Assembly: GCF_003004785.1 (NCBI RefSeq)
Contig: NZ_PVZS01000016.1
Span: 42,529 to 106,528 of the forward strand
Direction of reading: 5' to 3'
DNA: 64,000 nucleotides
Origin: Alsobacter soli
GTDB taxonomy: Bacteria; Pseudomonadota; Alphaproteobacteria; Rhizobiales; Beijerinckiaceae
Shown here: positions 53,555 to 62,353 of the stretch, piece after piece
Position numbering within the stretch: position 1 is the first letter of the stretch
How the letters are laid out: each line of letters opens with the position of its first letter
Notes under the pieces: model-generated
Told to the model about the DNA's origin: nothing
Database searches by the model: none
Seen by the model: only the letters and a program-made list of their open reading frames with translations
Program-made: the position numbers and the translations under genes

Positions 53555-54751
53555 ATGGAACAGACCTGGCGCTGGTTCGGCCCCGACGACGTTGTCCCCT
53601 TGCACGCCATCCGCCAAGCCGGCGCGAGCGGGGTTGTCACAGCCCTCCACCACATCCCCTACGGGGTGGTCTGGACCGTGGAGGAGATCGAGGCCCGCAA
53701 GGCCCAGATCGCGGCGGATCCCTCGCTCGGCCTGCGCTGGAGCGTGGTCGAGAGCCTGCCGATTCACGAGCGCATCAAGATCGGAGAGGGCGACCTCACC
53801 GAGCTGTTCGACAACTACCGGCAGTCCGTGCGGAACCTCGCGGCCTGCGGGGTGAAGGTGATCTGCTACAACTTCATGCCGGTGCTCGACTGGACCCGCA
53901 CCGAACTCCACCATCCCCTGCCGGGTGGCGGGACGGCGCTGCGCTTCAACGCGCACGAGTACGCCGCCTTCGACTGCTTCATGCTGGAGCGCCCGGGCGC
54001 GCAGGACGAGGTCGCACCGGACGTTCTGGCGCGGGCCAGGGCCTGGTTCGACAGGGCGTCGGAAAGTGACAAGGCCAAGCTGCTGGCGACCATCATGGCT
54101 GGCCTCCCCGGCGCTTTCGACCGCTACGACATCCCGGGCCTCCGCCGGCATCTCGCCCGCTACGAGGGCGTCGACCGGAACGCCCTGCGCGAGAACCTCG
54201 CGCGCTTCCTGCGTGAAGTGATCCCCACGGCCGAGGAGGTTGGCGTCCGGATGGCGATCCACCCGGACGACCCGCCGCGTTCGCTGATGGGTCTCCCCCG
54301 CATCGTGTCCAGCGCCGAGGACCTCGATTACATCACCAAGGCGGTGGACTCAGAGGCGAACGGGATCACGTTCTGCACCGGCTCGCTCGGCGCGGGCCCG
54401 CACAATGACCTGCCCGAAATGGCCCGGCGCTTTGCGCCTCGGATTCATTTCGCCCACCTCCGCAACGTGGCGAAGGAGCCCGATGGCTCTTTCATGGAGG
54501 CCGACCACCTCGGCGGCGACACGAACATGGTCGCGGTGGTCGAGGCCCTGCTGGACGAGCAGGCCCGCCGCAAGAGCAGCGGCGACGGGCGCTGGCGCAT
54601 CCCGTTCCGTCCGGATCACGGCCACGAGCTCCTGGACGACAAGGGTAAGGGCAGCTTCCCCGGCTATTCCGCCATTGGGCGGCTCAAGGGCCTGGCCGAG
54701 ATCCGCGGGGTAATGACCGCCGTGGCGCAGCTCAGGGGTCTGCCGCTCTAA
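53555..54751 (+). CDS. uxuA: Mannonate dehydratase
   Basis: This 398-aa TIM-barrel enzyme dehydrates D-mannonate to 2-keto-3-deoxygluconate in the cytoplasm. It opens with the UxuA block TWRWFGPDDVVPL, and candidate metal ligands are present in MAIHPDDPP, FCTGSLG, HFAHLRN and RPDHGHELL. Length is typical. It ends the plus-strand operon, just before a strong hairpin. No KDG kinase or aldolase is in the window. Confidence 0.93.
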   Translation: MEQTWRWFGPDDVVPLHAIRQAGASGVVTALHHIPYGVVWTVEEIEARKAQIAADPSLGLRWSVVESLPIHERIKIGEGDLTELFDNYRQSVRNLAACGVKVICYNFMPVLDWTRTELHHPLPGGGTALRFNAHEYAAFDCFMLERPGAQDEVAPDVLARARAWFDRASESDKAKLLATIMAGLPGAFDRYDIPGLRRHLARYEGVDRNALRENLARFLREVIPTAEEVGVRMAIHPDDPPRSLMGLPRIVSSAEDLDYITKAVDSEANGITFCTGSLGAGPHNDLPEMARRFAPRIHFAHLRNVAKEPDGSFMEADHLGGDTNMVAVVEALLDEQARRKSSGDGRWRIPFRPDHGHELLDDKGKGSFPGYSAIGRLKGLAEIRGVMTAVAQLRGLPL

Positions 54752-54794
54752 GTTCAGCTGGCCCCGGCAAGCCCTCCCGCTTCCGGGACCCATG

Positions 54795-54839
54795 CGCCCG
54801 CCCGGTTCAGCACCAAGCACCGGGCGGGCGTTCTGCATT
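54795..54839. terminator. Bidirectional terminator hairpin between uxuA and TRAP2
   Basis: CGCCCGCCCGGT pairs perfectly with ACCGGGCGGGCG (12 bp) around a 12-base loop, followed on the plus strand by TTCTGCATT. It lies between the stops of convergent operons. Confidence 0.75.
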
Positions 54840-54889
54840 GGAACCCGCGACCGCCTAGGCCGGCGATCAGGCGCGGTTGAGCACGCCGG

Positions 54890-56770
54890 TCAGAGAAACG
54901 CCGTCGAGATCTGGGGAACGAAGGCGATCACCAGAAGGCCCACGAAGAGCCACGCCAGGTAGATCCAGATCCGCCGCATGCCGGCGTCCGGCGCCACGTT
55001 CCCGATGATGCAGGCTGCGTAGTAGCAAAGTCCGAAAGGGGGAGCGAAGAGGCCGATTCCCATGGCGAGGATGATCACCATGCTGAAATGGACCTCGTTG
55101 ATCCCGAACTGCCGGGCGACCGGGAACAGCAATGGGCCGAACAGCACGATCGCCGGTATGCCTTCGAGCACGCTGCCCAACACGATGAAGGCCACCACCG
55201 ACACCAGCAGGAAGCCGTAGGCGCCGCCGGGCACCTGCGCCATCAGGCCGGCCAGGTCGCGCGAGAAACCGGACTGCGCCAAGGCCCAGGCCATGGCGGA
55301 AGCCGATCCCACGATGAACAGGATCGCGCCGGACAGGCACGCCGTCTGGACCAGCATCGGAAGCACGCCGCGCCAGGTCAGTCCGCCGCGATAGATCACG
55401 AGGCCCGCGAGGACGCAGTACGCGATGCCCAGCGTGGACACCTCCGTGGCCGTCGCGAAGCCTTCCACCACCGCGCTGCGGATCAGGAAGGGCAGCACGA
55501 GGGCCGGGATCGCGACCCAGAGCGCCTTGGCCATGGTCGCGAAGGAGGCGCGCTCAGCGGTCCCGAGATCGCCGTCCCGGCCGGCGCGGTAGCGCGCCAC
55601 GATCCCAAGCACCAGCGCCAGCACCAGCCCGGGCAGAATGCCCGCCGTGAACAGGGAGGCGATCGATATGCCCGTCACCGACGCGATGGCGATCAGGACG
55701 ATCGATGGCGGAATGGTCTCGCTCATGGCGCCCGAAGCCGCCAGCAGCGACACGAGCTCACCGTCCTGCATCCCGCGCTTCCGCATTTCCGGGAACAGCA
55801 CAGGGGCGACCGCCGCCATGTCAGCCGTCTTTGATCCGGAGATGCCGGAGACCAGCAGCATGGCGCCGAGGAGCACGTACGACATCCCGCCCCGGACATG
55901 TCCCAGCACTGAGGCCAGGAACGCCACCATCACCCGCGCCATCCCGGTCGCTTCGACGAGTTGACCGAGCAGGACGAAAAGGGGAACGGCGAGGAGGATG
56001 AGCGAACTCATCCCCTCGTCCATGCGCCCCACCACGACCAGCAGCGGCGTCCGCGTCGTGAACGACAGGTAAGCGACCGTGGCGAGGCAGAACGAGAAAG
56101 CGATGGGAACGCCGGCCATCACCGCGAGGCTGAGCAGCCCTATGAAGAAGATCAGCAGGTTGTAGTTGCCCAACTGCCTGAGAACCGGCGCCGCGAGATA
56201 GAGCGCGACGCCAAGAACGGCGAAGACGACGAGCGCCGACGCGAGATCGCGCAACGAACCTCGCAGCAGGCTCAACAAGGCGCTGGCCAGGGCGACCGCG
56301 CACCCGACCGGAATTGCTGCGGCCCGGATCGATCCGGACCACCCCAGCGCGGGCGTCTCCACGAACGACTGGTCGTCCATGTAGTCCCACGCAGGACGCA
56401 GCACGACGGCGAGCAGCAGGGCCGCGCCGCCCACCGCCAGGGTAGAGGCCCAGGCCTGGGCCCGCGGGCTGAGCTGGGAAACGAAGAAGGTCAGCCGCAT
56501 GTGGCCGGACCTCTGCACAGCGACGGCGCTGCCGAGCATCGCCAGCCACAGGAAGAGCGTGGAGGCGAGTTCGTCCGTCCAGACGATGGGCGAATGAAAA
56601 ACGCCTCGGGCCACGATGCCGACGAGCAGGATGATCACTTCGGCCACCACGGCGGCGGCGGCCGGAATTTCGACCACGAGGCGGAGCCACTGCTGCGCCG
56701 AGGCGAGCCATCCGGCCCGCGTCACGCCCCCGACCTCGTGACCGTGCAGGTTCCCGGCGACCGCGCTCAT
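54890..56770 (-). CDS. TRAP transporter fused permease (DctQM), second system
   Basis: This 626-aa membrane protein again fuses DctQ (about residues 30-175; DELASTLFLWLAMLGS) and DctM (about 200-620; MSETIPPSIVLI). It is a paralogue of the protein at 48342-50231. ATG 56770 overlaps the dctP stop (ATGA); the longer frame upstream only shadows dctP. Confidence 0.92.
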   Translation of the reverse strand: MSAVAGNLHGHEVGGVTRAGWLASAQQWLRLVVEIPAAAAVVAEVIILLVGIVARGVFHSPIVWTDELASTLFLWLAMLGSAVAVQRSGHMRLTFFVSQLSPRAQAWASTLAVGGAALLLAVVLRPAWDYMDDQSFVETPALGWSGSIRAAAIPVGCAVALASALLSLLRGSLRDLASALVVFAVLGVALYLAAPVLRQLGNYNLLIFFIGLLSLAVMAGVPIAFSFCLATVAYLSFTTRTPLLVVVGRMDEGMSSLILLAVPLFVLLGQLVEATGMARVMVAFLASVLGHVRGGMSYVLLGAMLLVSGISGSKTADMAAVAPVLFPEMRKRGMQDGELVSLLAASGAMSETIPPSIVLIAIASVTGISIASLFTAGILPGLVLALVLGIVARYRAGRDGDLGTAERASFATMAKALWVAIPALVLPFLIRSAVVEGFATATEVSTLGIAYCVLAGLVIYRGGLTWRGVLPMLVQTACLSGAILFIVGSASAMAWALAQSGFSRDLAGLMAQVPGGAYGFLLVSVVAFIVLGSVLEGIPAIVLFGPLLFPVARQFGINEVHFSMVIILAMGIGLFAPPFGLCYYAACIIGNVAPDAGMRRIWIYLAWLFVGLLVIAFVPQISTAFL

Positions 56771-57807
56771 GCCATCGCCCCGACCACGCTTTCGAGCGCC
56801 TTCCAGTTGTCCTCGCCGAACTTGCCGCGCCACTCCGAGTAAAAGCCCGAGGCGCTGAGCGCCTTGCGGAAGGCGTCCTTGTCGGCCTTCTCGAACGTGA
56901 TGCCCTTTGCCGAGAGCTGGTCCTTGAGAGTCGCGTTCAGCTTGAGCGTATCCTCGCGCTGCTCCTGGGCCGCACGGTCGAACTCCTTCCGCACGAGCGC
57001 CTGCAGATCCTCCGGCAGGGCCGCCATGGAGCGCCGGTTGCCGAGGATATAGAAGGGATCCCAAATGTGGTTGGTCTCGGCGATATACTTCTGCACCTCG
57101 TAGATCTTGCCCGCCTCGATCGTGACCAGGCCATTTTCCTCGCCATCGACCAGATGCGTCTGCAGCGCGGTATAAAGCTCGTTGAAATTGATCGACGTGG
57201 GGCTTGCCCCCAGGGACTTGAACAGCGACGTGAAGATGGGCGAGACGGGAACGCGGATGCGATAGCCCTGCAGGTCACCCGGGTTCCGGATCGGCTTTGT
57301 GAACGAGGAGATCTGGCGGAAGGTGTTGTCCGCAGGCCGCGCCACCACGAGCGCGCCGGTCTTCTCGATCTGCTTCGCGATGCGCTGGCCGAGGTCGCCA
57401 TCCATGGCGCGCCAGACCTGGTCATAGTCGGAGAACGCGAATCCCACATTGGCGATGCCCGCCAGGGGCGCCACGGTCGACAGCACAGACCCCGCGATGT
57501 TGAGGAAGTCGACGCCGCCGCTGCGGATCTGGGTGAGCAGGTCGGTGTCGGAGCCGAGTTGCGAGGCTGGGAAGAAGCCGATCTCGACGCGGCCGCCGCT
57601 CGCCTGCTTGATGCGCCCGATCGCCTCGTTCAGGCGCGTGTTGATGGGCTGCGTCAGCGATTGACCGGTCGCCAGCTTGTAGGAGAACTCCGCCGCGCGC
57701 GCCGGGCGGGTGCGGATCGCGACCAGCGGCGCCGCCGCGGCGCCGGCCAAAATCGCCCTCCTGGACAGCACGGGGCCAAGCTGGGGCTTCTTTGCATCGT
57801 CAGACAT
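56767..57807 (-). CDS. TRAP transporter substrate-binding protein (DctP family), second system
   Basis: This 346-aa receptor has a Tat-like signal (SRRAILAGAAAAPL, about residues 15-28) and the DctP fold, with LQGYRIRVPVSPIFTSLF holding the carboxylate-binding arginine and NELYTALQTHLVDGEEN. It is divergent from a LysR gene, and the intervening region holds one of two TTTAG-N5-CTAAA sites. Ligand unknown. Confidence 0.9.
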   Translation of the reverse strand: MSDDAKKPQLGPVLSRRAILAGAAAAPLVAIRTRPARAAEFSYKLATGQSLTQPINTRLNEAIGRIKQASGGRVEIGFFPASQLGSDTDLLTQIRSGGVDFLNIAGSVLSTVAPLAGIANVGFAFSDYDQVWRAMDGDLGQRIAKQIEKTGALVVARPADNTFRQISSFTKPIRNPGDLQGYRIRVPVSPIFTSLFKSLGASPTSINFNELYTALQTHLVDGEENGLVTIEAGKIYEVQKYIAETNHIWDPFYILGNRRSMAALPEDLQALVRKEFDRAAQEQREDTLKLNATLKDQLSAKGITFEKADKDAFRKALSASGFYSEWRGKFGEDNWKALESVVGAMA

Positions 57808-58009
57808 CGGGCTTCCTCCTTGGATTGGCGCTGCGGCCCGTCTCGAGCGGACCTGCGGCTGTGTCCCCCGGCACGCGCCCCATGGGCTGCGTGCGAAACG
57901 TTGCGACCTCTCTGATCGGAGGTCCTTCGGCGCTCGCCCTTGACGAGCGACGTTGGCCGAAGCGTAGAGGGCTAGCTGAGCCGCACAATTCAGTTATATT
58001 CGCCGGATC

Positions 58010-58024
58010 TTTAGCTGCCCTAAA
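58010..58024. promoter_or_regulatory. LysR-type site 1: TTTAG-N5-CTAAA
   Basis: A perfect 15-bp inverted repeat, TTTAG CTGCC CTAAA, ends 2 bp before the LysR ATG and lies in the 219-bp region divergent from dctP. It fits the T-N11-A rule of LysR sites. Outer bases extend the symmetry partly. A second copy lies at 58931. Confidence 0.65.
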
Positions 58025-58026
58025 AG

Positions 58027-58935
58027 ATGGTTGCGATGCAGATCCCGTTCCGGTCGATCGTCGTCTTCCACGCCGTGGCGCGGGCGGGCAGCATCACCCG
58101 GGCCGCCGAGGAGCTTCGGGTCACCCCATCCGCCGTCAGCCAGCAGATCCAAGCCCTGGAACTGCACCTGGGAACAGCCCTCACCCTGAAGGTCGGCCGC
58201 AACATCACCCTGACGGAAGCCGGCGAGCGCTATTTCCAGATGATCGGCCGCGAGGTCGAACACATCGCCGACGTCACGCAGCATGTGCGCGGCGTTCGCA
58301 CGGCGACGACGCTCACGGTGCGGGCCGCCCCCAGCGTCTCGACCAAGTGGCTGCTGCCCCGGCTCGGCAGCTTCATTGAAGCGCATCCGGACATCGAGCT
58401 CCGCTTGGACGCCACCAACGAACCCACGGATTTCAGCAAGGAGAACATCGACATCGACCTGCGCCATGGCGAGGGCGGTTGGCCAGGACTGTTCGTTGAA
58501 AGCCTTGGGGCCGAGCGCTTTCGGCCGGTCTGCTCCCCTGCCATCGCCAGCCCCGGCAGCCTGGGGCCGGAGGATCTGCTGGACCGACTCCTGATCCACT
58601 CGGTGAAATCGCAGATGCAGTGGCCCCGCTGGTTTGCGGAGGTGGGCCTGGACCCGGCGCGGCGCTGGCGACGCGTCCTGTTCGATCGCAGCCACATGGC
58701 GATCGACGCCGCCCGCAGCGGAATCGGGATCGCGTTGGAAAGCGAGTTGCTGGCGTGGCAGGAACTGGCCGAGGGGTCCCTGATATGCCCGGTCGCGAAC
58801 CCGCCGGCGTTGGCGATGGCCACCCAATGGATTGTCTGCCCGCACGGGCACCTGCGCCATCGCAAGACGCGCGCCTTTCTCGAGTGGCTGCGGAAGGAGC
58901 GCGACAGCTGGGCCGCGTCGTCCCTGACCTTTTAG
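58027..58935 (+). CDS. LysR family transcriptional regulator (GcvA-like)
   Basis: This 302-aa regulator has the N-terminal LysR HTH (about residues 8-65; RAGSITRAAEELRVTPSAVS) and a periplasmic-binding-like effector domain (about 92-295; VRAAPSVSTKWLLPRL resembles GcvA-type regulators). It is divergent from the second TRAP system and precedes the oxidoreductase operon. Matching palindromes before and after the gene suggest it controls both sides. Confidence 0.9.
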   Translation: MVAMQIPFRSIVVFHAVARAGSITRAAEELRVTPSAVSQQIQALELHLGTALTLKVGRNITLTEAGERYFQMIGREVEHIADVTQHVRGVRTATTLTVRAAPSVSTKWLLPRLGSFIEAHPDIELRLDATNEPTDFSKENIDIDLRHGEGGWPGLFVESLGAERFRPVCSPAIASPGSLGPEDLLDRLLIHSVKSQMQWPRWFAEVGLDPARRWRRVLFDRSHMAIDAARSGIGIALESELLAWQELAEGSLICPVANPPALAMATQWIVCPHGHLRHRKTRAFLEWLRKERDSWAASSLTF

Positions 58936-58945
58936 GCGATCTAAA
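58931..58945. promoter_or_regulatory. LysR-type site 2: TTTAG-N5-CTAAA
   Basis: A perfect 15-bp inverted repeat, TTTAG GCGAT CTAAA, overlaps the LysR stop codon and lies about 200 bp upstream of the SAF-domain oxidoreductase gene. Its arms and spacing are identical to site 1 at 58010. The rest of the 212-bp gap to 59148 shows only a strong ribosome site, AAAGGAGAGG, at its end. Confidence 0.6.
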
Positions 58946-59147
58946 GCATAGGCGCGCTCAATCTGAATTGCCCTCGAGCGGAGCCCTTTCTAACCTTCGC
59001 CCACGGCGTCGCGGGCTGGCCAACCGGCCCGCGGGTCGAGGAGGAAGCGCGGTCAAGCATCGGTCCAGGCAGCCAGAGACGGCGCACCCGCCGACGGGCG
59101 GGCGAAAACGGTCCGGCTTCCGCGCGCAGGCGCCCAAAGGAGAGGTC

Positions 59148-60497
59148 ATGAATCTTCATCGCATGCTGCTGGAGCGGAAAGCGGCCGGCAAGCCCATCAC
59201 GATCGGCCTCATCGGCGCCGGCAAATTCGGCACGATGTTCCTGTCGCAGGTCCGTTCCACGGACGGCATGCACCTGGTCGGGGTCGCGGACCTGAACACC
59301 GCGCGCGCCCGCTCGCAGCTGGCGACGGCCTGCTGGCCCGCCGAGCAGTACGCCGCCGCGTCCATCGACGACGCGCTTCGCTTCGGCAGTTCCGTGGTGA
59401 CCGACGACGCCGAGTCCCTCATCCGGCACCCCGGGATCGAGGTGATCATCGAGGCGACGGGCGATCCCGGCGCCGGCATTCGGTTCGCGCTTGGCGCCAT
59501 CGAGAACGGCAAGCACATCGTCATGGTCAATGTCGAGGCCGACGCAGTGGCGGGGCCGCTTCTGGCGCGCAAGGCCCGGCAGGCGGGGGTCGTCTACTCC
59601 CTGGCCTGGGGCGACCAGCCGGCCCTGATCGCCGATCACGTGGACTGGGCGAGGGCCGCGGGCTTCAAGGTCGTAGCCGCCGGCAAGGGCACGCGATACC
59701 ACCCCACCTACCACCGCTCGACCCCCGACACGGTCTGGGACATCCTGGACAAGTACATGAAGATCCGGGATCGAAACTCGATCAACCCGAAGATGTTCAA
59801 CTCCTTCGTCGACGGGACGAAGTCCGGGATCGAGATGACCGCCGTCTGCAACGCGACGGGCCTGCATGCGCAGTCCGAGGGCCTGTCCTTCCCACCCGCC
59901 ACCCGCTTCGAGCACGCGGAAATCTGCAAACCCAAGTCCGACGGCGGCGTGCTGGAGAGGGCCGGGGTGACCGAGGTCACTTCCTCCGTCTACCGCGACG
60001 GCACGGACGTGCCGCACAGCCTCGTGATGGGCACCTATGTCGTGTTCGAGAGCGACAGCGCCTACTCGGAAGAATGCTTCCGGGAATACAGCATGCTGCC
60101 GGACAAGACCGGCAAATACGCGTGCCTCTACCGCCCCATCCACATGATCGGGCTTGAGCTCGGCATTTCGGTCGCGTCCGCCGCCCTGCGGAAGGAGCCT
60201 ACCGGCGCGCCCATCACCTTCAACTCGGACGTGGTCGCCACCGCCAAGCGTAATCTGTCCCGCGGAGAGATCCTTGATGGCGAGGGCGGCTTCTGCGTCT
60301 GGGGCAAACAGACCCCTGCGAAAGCCTCGCTCGAGCATGGTTACCTGCCGCTCGGCCTCGCCCACAACGTGAAGCTGAAGCACGAAATCCAGGAGGGCCA
60401 GCGTATCCGCTGGGAGGACGTGGAATACGACCGCGACAGCCTCGCCGTGCGGATTCGCCGCGAAATGGAGGACCTTTTCAGGCCAAGCGCCGCCTGA
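59148..60497 (+). CDS. NAD(P)-dependent oxidoreductase with C-terminal SAF domain (homoserine dehydrogenase-like)
   Basis: This 449-aa protein has an N-terminal Rossmann fold, GLIGAGKFGTMFLSQV (about residues 22-37), a homoserine-dehydrogenase/Gfo-Idh-like middle region and a C-terminal SAF domain (about 360-435). SAF-fused dehydrogenases of this type occur in sugar-acid or branched-tetrose pathways, but I cannot name the substrate. ATG 59148 follows AAAGGAGAGG. A hairpin after it separates it from the SDR and transketolase genes. Confidence 0.82.
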   Translation: MNLHRMLLERKAAGKPITIGLIGAGKFGTMFLSQVRSTDGMHLVGVADLNTARARSQLATACWPAEQYAAASIDDALRFGSSVVTDDAESLIRHPGIEVIIEATGDPGAGIRFALGAIENGKHIVMVNVEADAVAGPLLARKARQAGVVYSLAWGDQPALIADHVDWARAAGFKVVAAGKGTRYHPTYHRSTPDTVWDILDKYMKIRDRNSINPKMFNSFVDGTKSGIEMTAVCNATGLHAQSEGLSFPPATRFEHAEICKPKSDGGVLERAGVTEVTSSVYRDGTDVPHSLVMGTYVVFESDSAYSEECFREYSMLPDKTGKYACLYRPIHMIGLELGISVASAALRKEPTGAPITFNSDVVATAKRNLSRGEILDGEGGFCVWGKQTPAKASLEHGYLPLGLAHNVKLKHEIQEGQRIRWEDVEYDRDSLAVRIRREMEDLFRPSAA

Positions 60498-60540
60498 CAG
60501 GATGGTCATAACTCCCGTCGCAGGCGGGATTAGCGCGGTG

Positions 60541-60575
60541 AGAGCGGCGGCCGGAACGAGATCTGCCGCCGCTCT
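60541..60575 (+). terminator. Hairpin downstream of the SAF-domain oxidoreductase gene
   Basis: AGAGCGGCGGC pairs perfectly with GCCGCCGCTCT (11 bp) around a 13-base loop, followed by TGTCATGTT. It probably ends or attenuates the transcript before the SDR gene, whose promoter would lie in 60576-60728. Confidence 0.65.
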
Positions 60576-60728
60576 TGTCATGTTCGGATTGCTTCTGAAG
60601 CCGACAAGCGACCGCAGAAGCCGGGCGAACGCCACCAGCGACTGCGGGGCTTTTCTCGTCTGTCGGCGAATGCAGCGCAATGATACCGCTAGGCGAGATC
60701 CGGAACGGGATCAGGCAGGGAGGGGAAA

Positions 60729-61478
60729 ATGCTGCTCAAGGACAAGACCGCCGTCATTTCCGGGGCCGCGAGCAAGAGGGGCATCGGGCGCGCGACGGCG
60801 CGGCTGTTCGCTGAGCATGGCGCCCGCGTGGCCATCCTCGACCTGGACGCCGAGGGGGCAGCTGGGGCGGCGGCGGAACTCGGGCCGGGCCATGTCGGCT
60901 TCGGCTGCGACGTCGCGGATCTCGCGAGTTGCCGTCAGGCCGCCGAGCAGGTCATCGCCGCCCTCGGGAGGGCCGACATCCTCATCAACAACGCCGGCGT
61001 CACCCAGCCCCTGAAGGTGATGGACGTGCGTCCCGAGGACTGGGAGGTCGTCGTCGACGTTAACCTCACGGGTGTTCTCTACCTCAGCCAGGCCTTCATT
61101 CCCCACATGCGGAGCCGCCGGCAAGGATCGATCGCCTGCATGTCCTCGGTCTCGGCTCAGCGCGGCGGCGGCATCTTCGGCGGGCCTCACTACTCGGCGG
61201 CGAAGGCCGGCGTCCTTGGCCTCGCCAAGGCCATGGCTCGTGAGCTTGGCCCCGACGGCATCCGCGTCAACAGCGTCACGCCCGGCCTGATCCAGACGGA
61301 CATCACCGGCGACAAGCTGACGCCCGAGATGAAGGCCGACATCATCAAGGGGATCCCGCTGAACCGGCTGGGCGAAGCCCGGGACGTGGCCAACATCTAC
61401 CTGTTCCTGGCCTCCGACCTCTCCGCCTACGTCACCGGCGCCGTCCTCGACGTGAACGGCGGCATGCTCATCCACTGA
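60729..61478 (+). CDS. Short-chain dehydrogenase/reductase (FabG-like)
   Basis: This 249-aa classical SDR has GAASKRGIG at the cofactor site, NNAG, a catalytic serine in MSSVSA, the YSAAK pair and the C-terminal VTGAVLDVNGG block. It should interconvert a hydroxyl and a carbonyl. GGGAGGGGAAA is its ribosome site. It is 23 bp upstream of the split transketolase genes, suggesting a sugar or polyol substrate. Confidence 0.9.
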   Translation: MLLKDKTAVISGAASKRGIGRATARLFAEHGARVAILDLDAEGAAGAAAELGPGHVGFGCDVADLASCRQAAEQVIAALGRADILINNAGVTQPLKVMDVRPEDWEVVVDVNLTGVLYLSQAFIPHMRSRRQGSIACMSSVSAQRGGGIFGGPHYSAAKAGVLGLAKAMARELGPDGIRVNSVTPGLIQTDITGDKLTPEMKADIIKGIPLNRLGEARDVANIYLFLASDLSAYVTGAVLDVNGGMLIH

Positions 61479-61501
61479 TACCCCGACCACAGGAGCCGAC
61501 C

Positions 61502-62353
61502 ATGACCACGGCCGAGCCGCCGCGGGCGAACGCGCCCAGCATCGCCGAGCGCGCCTATCGCATTCGCCGCCACGCGGTGCGCATGGGCGAGGTGCAGGGC
61601 CAAGGCTATATCGCCCAGGCCCTCGACATCGCCGACGTCCTGGCCACCGCCTATTTTCACGCGATGAACTACCGTCCGGAGGATCCCGCCTGGGAGGGCC
61701 GCGACCGCTTCCTGCTGTCGAACGGCCACTACGCCATCGCGCTGTACGCCGCCCTGATCGAGGCCGGCGTCATCCCCGAGGCGGAGATCGAGACCTACGG
61801 CTTCGACGACAGCCGGCTGCCCATGTCCGGCATGGCCCAGTACACGCCCGGCATGGAGATGTCGGGCGGCTCGCTGGGCCTCGGCCTCTCGATCGCCGTG
61901 GGCATGGCGCTCGGCCTGAAGCGCAAGCAGTCCTCCGCACGCGTTTTCGTACTGTTCTCCGACGGCGAACTCGACGAGGGCTCCAAGTGGGAGGCCATGA
62001 TGTCGGCCGCGCACTACAGGCTCGACAACATCGTCGCCATCGTGGACGTGAACAACCAGCAGGCGGACGGCGCGTCGTCGGAGGTGATGGCGTTCGAGCC
62101 GCTGTCCGACAAGGTCCGCGCCTTCGGCTGGCACGTGCAGCGCATCGACGGCAACGACGTGGACGCCGTGGTCGCCGCTTTCGACGCGGCCAGGGACGAT
62201 GCGGAGCCGCGTCCCAAGATGATCATCGCCGACACCCTCATGGGCAAGGGCGTGCCCTTCCTCGAGGCGCGCGAGAAGAACCACTTCATCCGCGTTGAAG
62301 CCGATGAATGGCGGCTTGCGCTGCAGGCTCTGGATGCCGGGAGGCCCGCATGA
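61502..62353 (+). CDS. Transketolase, N-terminal (ThDP-binding) subunit
   Basis: This 283-aa subunit covers the pyrophosphate-binding half of transketolase. The ThDP/metal motif is SDGELDEGSKWEAMM to VDVNNQQADG (about residues 158-186), and a substrate-site histidine lies in LSNGHYAIALYAAL. It transfers two-carbon ketol units between sugar phosphates together with the next gene product. Split transketolases are common in sugar operons, including the one acting on apulose 4-phosphate. Confidence 0.92.
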   Translation: MTTAEPPRANAPSIAERAYRIRRHAVRMGEVQGQGYIAQALDIADVLATAYFHAMNYRPEDPAWEGRDRFLLSNGHYAIALYAALIEAGVIPEAEIETYGFDDSRLPMSGMAQYTPGMEMSGGSLGLGLSIAVGMALGLKRKQSSARVFVLFSDGELDEGSKWEAMMSAAHYRLDNIVAIVDVNNQQADGASSEVMAFEPLSDKVRAFGWHVQRIDGNDVDAVVAAFDAARDDAEPRPKMIIADTLMGKGVPFLEAREKNHFIRVEADEWRLALQALDAGRPA

